Origin: Narthecium ossifragum
Taxonomy: Eukaryota > Streptophyta > Magnoliopsida > Dioscoreales > Nartheciaceae
NCBI GenBank assembly: GCA_963920575.1
Contig: OY986964.1
Coordinates: forward strand, 31,338,972-31,402,971
Direction: 5' to 3'
Length of the DNA stretch: 64,000 nucleotides
The position numbers were made by a program, and so were the translations under genes. Positions 1-9,030 of this stretch are shown in pieces. Under the pieces are notes generated by a model. The model ran no database searches, was not told the DNA's origin, and saw nothing but the letters and a program-made list of their open reading frames with translations. Position 1 is the first letter of the stretch. Every line of letters begins with the position of its first letter.

Positions 1-1199
1 TTCTTTTATGGCCCAAGCCATTAAGCTTTAGTAATTATGGCCCAAGCCAATTCTCTTATAGCTTAAAAAAAGAAAATAATTGAATGCCAACCTATATGTT
101 GATCAAAATTAATAAAAAAAATTCAGGTTAAGACCAATCAAGCTGTTTTGAAACTTTTGTCTTGTTAGATTCTTGCCCTAGACCTAATACATTTGCATCA
201 ACATAGAGGCACAAATTCCACGATGGTAAGTTTTGCAAACTAGATATATCACTAATAAACATTGAATATGAAGACGAGCACATCTCTAGTAACTAGTCAC
301 ATCAATAAAAGTAAAAGTTTTGAACTTAAATCTTGAAATGTATTCTTCCTTTTGTGCATTGCCCTCCATTGTCTTCCGTACTTCACGAAAGAATAAACAG
401 ATAAGAGGGGAATATTATGACAATGGGAAAGCAATTACGTACGCCACAAAAGATGTTCAACTTTTCTCAATCTATACAACACATATCTCATACGGGATAA
501 ATAGTGTCAGTGACATCTTTGTCCTACTGTACAATGATTTTCTAGAGGCAAGTACAAAAATTAGGTAAATTAGACTATGGAAACACTCTACAGTAATAAG
601 TTGGGTTAACAATGATACTGAACTATCCATAGAATCATGCAGATATCGTATGGATAACACAAAAAAGAAAGGGTTCAGCATGGCACTACTAAGTTTGGAA
701 TAGAACTGATAGCAAAAATGTAATTCTCTCAATATATAACAACTCCAGCAAGGAGAATTGCCCAGCTTTATCTTTCATGTATGACAAACGCATTGATGCC
801 CTCTCTTCTCTACCAATAACTAAGAGCACTAACTGCATTTGCATTTACAAGCACACCCAATAGCTTGAAGCATATTCCCGTGGTGAAAACTCAATAAGGC
901 CTTCAAACTTGAACTGCAACATGAGCTTAAAAAAAACAATCTCTTTCATGCTTGTCAACCACTTCTAGAGTTGTCAATAAACTGGACACAAGAGTAGATC
1001 TTGATATCCATCTTAGTTATGGTTAATATGTATTAAAAGAGTGAAAATGAATTGGGAAAAGGAACAAAAGTATAGGCACAGATGAAGGGAAACTCAAAGA
1101 GTTGATAATATAAATAACAAACTAACTAGATTCCAGAATCAACAAAGCATGCATTGCTCCCTTCCAAATGATTATGTAACTACTTAAAAAATTACAACA
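1..1199. other. AT-rich DNA, no complete gene seen
   Basis: I see no convincing long coding region here. Downstream exons of the minus-strand gene at 1200-1827 should lie in this stretch. One candidate is 849-913 (minus): it follows a TTGCAG acceptor, reads FKFEGLIEFSPREYASSYW, and is followed by a GTAAAT donor. It was not joined to the upstream exon because the donor of that exon is unclear. Confidence 0.3.
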
Positions 1200-1827
1200 A
1201 AGAACGTAAAGATGCAAACAGAAAATTTTTAAATCTTTAGGACACTTATTCGACGCTTGCTTTCCCATCCAACTGTCAAATATCTGTTTAACTTTCGTCT
1301 GGTAGTCACTGGCTCCAGCAAACTGCTTGCGAAGCTCCATTGCAACCTATAGGCCACAACCGTTCCGCTTGAAGTAGGTTAATTTAAAAGTGGTAAAAAC
1401 TACTTGTGCCTACTTATACACTCGTTTCTCCCAAACTTATGTATGTGCTCCAAACCCAAACGTTAAGAAATCATACCAAATAATTTCTCCGATCCTCAGA
1501 GGAGGAGCATGCAAAAGGGGACATTTTAAGCAAGATACTCAAGACACCACTTGCTTCTTTCCAATTGTGATCCCGTGAAATTTTCCCAAGAATGTTGCTC
1601 GTCATGTTCCTGTTTGTACCACGTATCAGTTTAGGCCCTGATTGTTTAGAAACTCTTCTAGAAGGACCATAATTTCCCTTTGTGGGCTTGCTAGCAGTAA
1701 AATCATTCTGTGATGGCTCTTCTTCAATCTTTGGGTTGTTGACATAACCCCCACCATTGCTAATATCCTTCTCATATTGGACCTCAACCTTGACAACTTC
1801 ATCAATGCTAGCACTCATAGCAACCAT
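1200..1827 (-). CDS. TAF1A-like RNA polymerase I factor, 5' coding exons (partial)
   Basis: Two minus-strand exons fit together. Exon 1 is 1477-1827, starts with ATG (MVAMSASIDE) directly after an AG and an in-frame stop, and ends at a GTATGA donor. Exon 2 starts at 1346 after a CTATAG acceptor and runs to roughly 1200. The junction is phase 0 and reads RRNYL-VAMELRKQF. The protein has an acidic, low-complexity start, then a basic stretch, then HNWKEASGVLSILLK, and further on KVKQIFDSWMGK. This order recalls the plant TAF1A-like subunit of the RNA polymerase I selectivity factor, which helps start rRNA transcription in the nucleolus. The assignment is from memory of the family and is moderate at best. 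The 3' end lies in or beyond the first 1.1 kb. The initiator ATG could instead be the start of an internal exon, because an acceptor-like CAG sits right before it. Confidence 0.42.
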
Positions 1828-2133
1828 CTGTCATGAACAGCACCAAGAAATCATTAACACACTTTCCTACATATATCCTATAAGCAGCAAGAAGGGCTAT
1901 GTAAATAATCGAATTCAAGGGAACCTGAAAAGGGAGAAGTGTAATTTAAAAACGTGTGATTGTAGGGTTTTTACCAAATACGAAGAGCTTTGAGTATAGC
2001 TTTTAAGGGAAAAAAAGGGATCAACGCCAGAACGCAATTGGCTACAAAAGAAAACTTTGGTGAAAGAATTGATCATTAGGGATTTTGATAAAACACGAAT
2101 AGCTTTGAGATCAAATCCACAAACCAAGGAGCA

Positions 2134-2830
2134 TGGATTTCCATACCGGCCGGTACAGTGCGTACCGGCCGGTTTTTACCGGACTGGTGGCTAACCGGTC
2201 CGGTTTTCCCCCCCGGATCGGATTTGGGGGGGATCGGATGTGTACCGGCCGGTTTGTATCCAAACCGGCCGGTACAAACCGGGCTGTACCGGTTTGAGGA
2301 AGAGAGATGGAGAGGAGGAAGCAGAGAAAAAATAAGGAAGGAGACAAAATAGGTTATTTATATCCATAACCTAATCCGGGTCGGGTCTAAAGACAAAATA
2401 GGCCGGATTCACTAAAACAAATCCTAAGACAAAATAGGTCGATCCCCGCCGAGGCGCTGCCCCAGACCCCGTTCACTCTGCGTAGTGTATCATAGTTGAG
2501 TCGGCGACAGAATCCAAGACATCCAATGCACAACAGTATTGTATTATACTACTTTGACAACTTGTCACTCTGCTTTCATATAAGAAATGATATTTGACCA
2601 ATTGAAGATGTTGAATATAAGTGAATATCAACTTTAATTGTTAATTACATTAGTTAGCTTCAATGTATTTCAAATCAAATAAGAAACGAACCAAAACACC
2701 CTAGAACATGCCAAACAAGCCTTTCATGACCGGTTTGCCGGCGTACCGGTCCGGTACGCACCGTACCGGCGGTACGTACCGTACCGGCCGGAGACCGGAA
2801 CGGCGCGTACCACCAGTATGGAAATCCTTG
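2134..2830. mobile_element. MULE-like non-autonomous element, 10-bp target duplication
   Basis: The 10-mer CCAAGGAGCA occurs at 2124-2133 and again at 2831-2840. Just inside are inverted ends sharing GGATTTCCATAC (left) and GTATGGAAATCC (right). A 9-11 bp duplication is the hallmark of Mutator-like elements. Both ends are packed with ACCGGCCGGTAC-type palindromes (about 2150-2290 and 2735-2815), while the centre is AT-rich. No transposase is encoded, so it is a deletion derivative or MITE. Confidence 0.7.
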
Positions 2831-3179
2831 CCAAGGAGCACTTACTTCGCACTGCCGATAGGGGTGGCAATTCGGGTTCACGGGTCGTGTTCGGGTCGGG
2901 TCATACACGGACCCGTTTAACAAAACGCCCAACCCGAACCCGACCCGTTTAATAAACGGGTCAGGTTTATCAACCCGAACCCAACCCGTTTATAAACGGG
3001 TCAACCCGACCCGACCCGCCTAACCCGGGTCGAGTCAGGTCAGATGGACCGTTTAACAACAATTAAACATATCAAATTACAACTAATTACAATCTGATCA
3101 AAATACATCATCAATAGTTACAAGTTACAACCATACAAGCAATCATATCAAATTACAATTAAATTACAACTAATTACAA

Positions 3180-3480
3180 ACTGACCGGGAAATAGCCGGA
3201 TCTGGCCAGATCTGGCCGGATCTGGTCGGATCTGGCCGGATCTGGCCGGAACAGCCGGATCTGGACGGAAAACAGCCAGATCTGGCCGTATCTGGCCGAA
3301 AACAGCAGGATCTGGCCGGATCTGGCCGGGTAACAGCCGGATCTGGCCGGAAACAGCCAGATCTGGCCGGAAACAGCCGGATCTGGCTGGGATCTGGCCG
3401 GATCTGAGTCGTAGCGGCGAGGAAGCAGCCGGATCTGGCCAGGATGCAGCCGGATCTGGACGAATCTGGAGGGCAGTGGA
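3180..3480. repeat. Degenerate GATCTGGCCG tandem tract
   Basis: Short units of the type GCCGGATCTG recur across about 300 bp, interspersed with GAAACAGCC. The tract lies inside the hAT element. It keeps several frames open, so translations of it (repeating ARSGQIRPDP-like peptides) are artefacts. Confidence 0.75.
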
Positions 3481-3639
3481 GCTTCGTGGTCGTGGTCGGC
3501 GCTGAGGTGACCTCGCGAAGGCCGTGGAGGACGGGAAGGAGTGGGGGCCGGAGGCGGAGGCCGTGGAGGACGGGAAGGAGTGGAGAAAGGCCGGATCCGA
3601 CCAAATCCGGCCAGATCCGGCCGGGCCGGGAAAGGTTTG

Positions 3640-3835
3640 CACATGTCCTCTTCCGTCGCAGATGACCGTGACAGCCTTCAGCTCCGCCGAGATCACAAGC
3701 TGCTTCATGTTCTTCAGGACGGCGGCCCTCGCCATGTCGCTGGCGAACGACAACACTTCATCTCCACCGGGAAAGCACTCTTGGCCGCCAAGAAGTCGCC
3801 GTCGTTGTTCTCCGGCGAGACCCACCGGTGGGGGA
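3640..3835 (-). pseudogene. Possible captured host gene fragment inside the hAT element
   Basis: On the minus strand this GC-rich stretch reads without stops and, unlike the flanking repeat, is not repetitive. The peptide includes SFASDMARAAVLKNMKQL, followed by VISAELKAVTVICDGRGH. It looks like a real protein segment, perhaps one exon. I do not recognise the donor family. Inference: a Pack-type capture by the surrounding hAT element. It has no start codon of its own and flows into repeat on the downstream side. Confidence 0.35.
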
Positions 3836-3929
3836 GCAGAGAAGCAAGGGAGATGGAGGGGAGGGAGAGGGAGAGCGGGCGGCCGGTAGGGGAGCATATC
3901 AGTAGAGAGGTAAGTGGGTACTGGGTAGC

Positions 3930-4035
3930 GGGTACTGATACTGTGGGTAGGTGGTAGTGGGTAGGTGGTAGTGGGTACGGTGGCAGGTGGTAGGTGGTAG
4001 ACTGGTAGACTGGTAGAGTGGTAGAGTGGTAGTGG
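3930..4035. repeat. GTGGTAG / GTAGGTG minisatellite
   Basis: Degenerate 6-10 bp units (GGTAGTGG, GGTAGACT, GGTAGAGT) repeat through the right half of the hAT element, just before its subterminal ACCCGACCCG repeats. Confidence 0.7.
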
Positions 4036-4579
4036 GTGCCCGCTACTGTGTTAAACACGGGTTAACGGGTTGACCCGCCTAACCCGCGGGTCAACCCGAC
4101 CCGACCCGTTTATAAACGGGTCATAAACGGGTCGACCCGTTTATGACCCGAACCCGTTTATACCAAACCGAAACCCGTTTATCTAGGGTCAGGTCGGGTC
4201 GGGTTCATGGGTCATGGCCCAGATTGCCACCCCTAACTGCCGATTAGGCTTCAAGGACAAAAGGGACCACGAGATCGACGGTAAGAGAAGAGAAGAAAGG
4301 CGCAAACTGCGGTTGCATGGGTTGGGATCAAAAGGAATCGAGGAAAAGAAGGGTTGAGAGAATTCGTCATCCTTCTGATCGAATTGTCGATCGTACTCCA
4401 ACCGGGGATCTCAGTGGGAGGGAGACAAGGGACTAAATGGCTAAAAACCCCTGAGGTTTGTTGTACTTTCAGCTTTTCACTAGCCGAGGGCGTCTTCGAA
4501 GCTTGCGAGATGCGGGTGATAATTTGATAGAAGCCTCGTGCTGAGCCCACAAGGTGACTACTTTAGCCGCCGCTTAGGT

Positions 4580-4810
4580 AGGTAGGTGAATAAGTTCGAG
4601 TCTCGAGCCGAGCCTGAGCGAGCTGGCTGCTGACCAGGCTCGGCTCGAAATCAATTTTGGACCAAGCCGGCTCGAAAGCAAGCGATCAAGTTCAGCTCAT
4701 TAGCTTTGAGCCGAGTTTGATCAAGCCTAATGCCAAGCCCAAGCCGAGTTCGAGTCACTTGATTTTATTTTGACAGCGCTAGCTCAACCCGAGTGACTGA
4801 GGCAAGCGAG
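4580..4810. repeat. GAGCCGAGC-rich dispersed repeat fragment
   Basis: Repeated GAGCCGAG / GGCTCGGCTCG words are typical of subterminal regions of plant hAT-like elements. I could not find paired ends or a duplication, so only a fragment is claimed. Confidence 0.45.
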
Positions 4811-4891
4811 GGTTATAATGAACGGTGGAGATCTAGTGATGAGTAAGCTGGGTGGTTTGGGTTAGAGGTCCATGATAATAGGAGATACAAT

Positions 4892-5690
4892 GGTGCGTTT
4901 GGCAAACCTGAATCTGATGAATTAGCTGAATGAGGAATCTGTGGAATTAGCTGAATGGGGAATGAGCTGAATCTGGTGCTTCCGTAGATTTTGGTTCTGT
5001 TGTTTGGTTGGTCTGTATGGGATGAGCTGAATCTGTTGATTCTGACATTTGGCTTGTCTATTATGGATAAGCTGAATCTGCTAATTTTGTTCAAATTAAT
5101 AATAAAACTTTAAATTTTCTTCAAATTAAGACATGTTTTTTATTATAATAATAACAATACCCACGAGATATGATTGATCGAAATTATTGAAAATTTAGGT
5201 CAAATTAATTCTTTGAATGCATCTAATCATGTAAAATGATTGATCGAAATTATTGAAAATCCAGGTATAATTTAAGTTATAATATATTAAATGATTTTAT
5301 AAATTAAATTACATCAAATATTTGCTTTAAAAAATACTCAATATTGGTCCCATAACGAAGATATCGATGATATCTTTCCAATGAAACTAATTTCATAAAG
5401 TTTCAACATGTATATTTAAAGTTATGATAAATATAGTCATTTTAAATATTAAGGAGGTAAAATGGTCATTTTGAATTTTTTTCAAATTCGTATACCCATC
5501 CGAATGTGAATGGCGTCCGCTCGATTTGAGCGAGACGCCGCGATTCCAACATTTTGGAATCCGACGCGGGTCGGATTCCGCCGATTCCGATCGACAAAAT
5601 CAACCAAATACTCGAATTAGCATTTGTGGAATCCGCCAATTCAACAGATTCATCAGATTCCACCCATTCAACCCCTGTCAAACGCCCCCT
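4892..5690 (+). mobile_element. MITE-like element, left copy of an inverted pair
   Basis: It begins GGTGCGTTTGGCAAACC and ends CTGTCAAACGCCCC, so the ends are inverted copies of one another. Ends are rich in CAGATTC / GAATCTG words and the core is AT-rich. The whole stretch is matched, reversed, by 5702-6899. No coding capacity. A target duplication was not recognised. Confidence 0.6.
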
Positions 5691-5701
5691 GCCTATTTGG
5701 A

Positions 5702-6899
5702 TGCACTGGTATGAGATGGATTAGATGAATTAAGGAATGAGCGGATTCCAGATTCAACTCATTCGGATGTTTGGCTGATTTTGTCAATTGGAATCGGCGG
5801 AATCCGACCCACGTCAGATTCCAAAATTTTGGAATCGCAGCGTCCGCTATCCAGCCCAAGCGGATCCCAGTCACTATAGATTCTCAAGAATTACAGTTTT
5901 ACCCTTGATATCATTCTATGACTATATTTATCACTAGGTGGTGGGCCCGTGCCACCTGGCACGGCTAACTGCCCCCCCCACTATCTCTATTATAACTTAC
6001 GCCACATCAGCCACTATTTTTTTGTTTATTTAATTATAATTTTATACCACGTGTATGTCACGTGTATGCCATGTGTGTATAAGTTTATGACTCAGATGAT
6101 TAGTCATAAAAGTAACTACCATTGGATCTTATAAGGTAGATAAGTATGTATATTTAAAACTAATCTCCTGGCTTATGATTATAATGATGTATATTTAAAA
6201 CTAACCTAGGGAAGATGATAAAATATACAAAGTTAACTTAGAAAAATATACATGTAAATAAACTAATAGGAGGTAAACGATTGTAACCATTTTTGCTTCT
6301 TATAAGGTTGATAACTTTAAATATACATGTTGAAACTTTATGAAATTAGTCTCATTGGAAAGATATCATCGATATCTTCGTTTTGAGACCAATATTGAGT
6401 ATTTTTTAAAGCAAATATTTGATGTAATGTAATTTATAAAATCATTTAATATATTATAACTTAAATTATACCTAAATTTTCAATAATTTCGATCAATCAT
6501 TTTACATGATTAGATGCATTCAAAGAATTAATTTGACCTAAATTTTCAATCATTTCGATCAATCATATCTCGTGGGTATTGTTATTATTATAATAAAAAA
6601 CATGTCTTAATTTGAAGAAAACTTAAAGTTTTATTATTAATATGCTGTCAAAATTCACTCGGTTCCAATTCATAAATTTATGAACCAAACACCAGAATCC
6701 ACAAAATTAGCAGATTCAGCTCATCCATAATAGACAAGCCAAACGCCAGAATCAACAGATTCAGCTCATCCCATACAGACCAACCAAACAACAGAATCAA
6801 AATTCACAGAATCACCAGATTCAACTCATTCCCCATTCAGCTAATTCCACAGATTCCTCATTCAGCTAATTCATCAGATTCAGGTTTGCCAAACGCACC
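5702..6899 (-). mobile_element. MITE-like element, right copy of an inverted pair, interrupted by a Helitron
   Basis: This is the reverse complement of the 4892-5690 copy along its length: the CAGATTC-rich end at 6700-6899, the AT-rich core around 6320-6600, and the GGAATCCGAC-type block near 5780-5840. Without the 378-bp Helitron at 5934-6311 it measures about 820 bp, close to its partner. It ends TTTGCCAAACGCACC. Confidence 0.6.
5934..6311 (-). mobile_element. Non-autonomous Helitron (378 bp)
   Basis: Read on the minus strand it begins TCAACC and ends with the hairpin CCGTGCC-AGGT-GGCACGG (5947-5964) followed about 9 nt later by the terminal CTAG. The flanks are A (5933) and T (6312), the insertion rule for Helitrons. 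The inverted left arm at about 5420-5435 gives the uninterrupted sequence, and removing 5934-6311 restores it exactly across the junction. No Rep/helicase is encoded. Confidence 0.85.
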
Positions 6900-8520
6900 C
6901 TTAAACAACTAGATCGTAAGGGCAAAAATGCAAATTTGCAACTAATTCAACTATTACAACCCAATTTAGACATTCAGAGAAACATCCTTCCACATTAATT
7001 GAAAAGTTAAAGTTATACAATTTGTCCTCAAATAAGAAATACGAGTCCGCAACAATAAATGACATCAAAGAAATAAATATGAAGTACTGAAATGAAGCCC
7101 TCAATCTGCCAACAACCTCAAGGTCCTCCTGAAATAGAAGCGCCTCCAAGAGTTGATCTGTCTGTGACTAATGAAGTGGAAGGAGCAGCGCATGCACCTG
7201 CAAAACGTAGCCCGGGTAGGGTGGCCATAAATCCCAGTAGGATTCTACTCTACGACACTAGCAAGGAAGGAAACTGCGACAATACCATCGTTCGTCCCAA
7301 GTATAAGGTGTCACTGGAGGCATTGCGCCTCGTCGATCCAGAAAGACTCCTCAAAGAATCACCCTCACCCAAGCGGCGAAACAAGGGAAACGCCCAACTC
7401 GAGCCCGAACCAAGGCCAGGGCATCGATGCGGTCAGGGCATCGCCGCTGCACTCGCCGCCGAAGCTCTCACCGTACACCATGACTCGCCTTGAAATGTGT
7501 CGTTAATTAAATCAAAGGCGGACAAAACAAATTACCGAACTACTAATTAACTACAACGTAGTTAATGGGAGTACGGGTCGAATCCTCAAGGAATTGGATG
7601 GTCGAATTACAATTACAATATATTCTCTACAATAGTTGAAAACAATTCGGTTGATTATTGGAGTTTTCTAACTATAGTATTCTAAAACAACTAAAGAGGA
7701 AATTTATCAAGGAAGAAGTCCTAGGGAATTCCAATCTAAATTAGGGTCTAAATATTATCTCTATGAATCAAGATGAATGACACTCAAGGGATGGTCTAAA
7801 TTGGAGATCGGTGAGCGTAGGATTAGTATCGCTCGCCGCTAATGAGACGTCGGTTTAAGATCATCTCATTGATGAATTAAAAGGTTAAGATCCATGATCG
7901 AGGTTTTAATTCGATCATAGCTCAACAATCGCCGGGTTAAGGGCCTATTGTTGGAAAACAAATCTAGGTTTCGTATAAATAAGGTCTTGGATTGAGTGGC
8001 TTTAATACATCAATCCAATTCCACATCTAAAATAAGAATGGGGTGGTTCTAGCACCTCAAGATCTTATCTTAAGATCCACAAGCCTCCAAGAGAGTTGGC
8101 CATGGTTCTAGCATGACCTCTTCTTTGAGGAATTCAAGCAAACACCTATCAAGCATCTAATTCTCAAACAACCATATGCAAGAAAAGGCATTCCAACAAT
8201 GGATTTCATTAAAGAAATATGAAATTACAAATGAATTCATACAAAAGTCATCTCTCAAGAGTCATTACATCAAGAGTCAAAAGAGAAATCTAACCCTAAT
8301 ACATCATGAAATTCCCAAGGATGAGAGATTTAGCTACTCATCTTAAGTAGGATCTCCATGGAAGAGGAAGCTTTACCCATCTTCTCCATCAAAATCCACC
8401 CTCAAAGCCCTAAATCCTCAAGGATGAGAGGAGAAATCTCCAAAAACTAAAGGAGTAGAGAAGACTGGAGATAGGAGGGAAAAAGAGTGGAAAAAACCTC
8501 CTCAAATCAGAGCCAAAGCC

Positions 8521-8530
8521 CCTATTTATA
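8521..8530 (-). promoter_or_regulatory. LTR TATA box (TATAAATAGG)
   Basis: The complement reads TATAAATAGG. It sits about 65 bp downstream (in minus sense) of the GATCGATC cluster, a spacing also seen in the second family 2 LTR. Confidence 0.6.
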
Positions 8531-8593
8531 GGCTCCAAGTCGTGGACCCTCGGATCATATCAGAACCGTCCGTTTTTACCCGTTAGCGACCTT

Positions 8594-9030
8594 GGATCGA
8601 TCCGAAATAGGTTTGGATCGATCCAAGATATCAAAATCTGGGTTTCTAACAACTTGGATCGATCCAAAATGGGTTTGAATCGATCCAAGATGTAGCAGAA
8701 AATCAAGTTCTCTGGAAAGAAATAGGGATCGATCCATTAACAATTTGGATCGATCTATTATGTACCAGAGAATCATGGCTCTCTGGAAAAGAAATAGGGA
8801 TCGATCCAATATATACCAGAGAATCATAGCTCTCTGGAAAAGTAATATGGATCGATCCATTACAGATCTGGATCGATCCAATTTGTACCAAGCTCTCTAA
8901 AGAAAGATATTTGGATCGATCCATTAAGGATTCGGATCGATCCAATATGTGACAGAAAGTCTGGCTCTCTGGAAAAAGGGTCTAGATCGATCCGAACCAC
9001 TTTGGAATCGATCCAAATTGTCTGGATCGA
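8594..9030. repeat. GGATCGATCC palindrome cluster in LTR
   Basis: About fourteen copies of (G)GATCGATC(C) occur as spaced pairs, interleaved with a repeated AGAGAATCATGGCTCTCTGG-like unit of about 60 bp. They lie in the upstream part of the LTR relative to its TATA box. Translations of the tract (DRSK, DRSL repeats) are artefacts. Confidence 0.8.

Larger units (their letters stand above)
2859..4235. mobile_element. hAT-superfamily non-autonomous element with 8-bp target duplication
   Basis: ACTGCCGA is present at 2851-2858 and 4236-4243, giving a perfect 8-bp duplication. The termini are TAGGGGTGGCAAT and its complement ATTGCCACCCCTA, typical of hAT elements. About 170-190 bp at each end consist of dense ACCCGACCCG / CGGGTCGGGT subterminal repeats, the usual hAT transposase binding landscape. 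The 1377-bp body has no transposase. Its middle holds a TCTGGCCGGA-type tandem tract, a GC-rich gene-like piece and a GTGGTAG tract. Confidence 0.85.

Noticed and set aside
3148..3957. Several overlapping proline/arginine-rich frames up to 249 residues
   Set aside because: Mostly translations of the TCTGGCCGGA tandem tract within the hAT element; only the short non-repetitive part (3640-3835) is kept as a possible captured piece.
7092..7493. 133-residue plus-strand frame
   Set aside because: Lies in LTR family 1 sequence repeated at about 15300; the shared blocks are not conserved as protein.
8576..8945. Minus-strand frames with DRSK / MDRS repeats
   Set aside because: Produced by the GATCGATC cluster inside a solo LTR; no start context, domain or splice signals.
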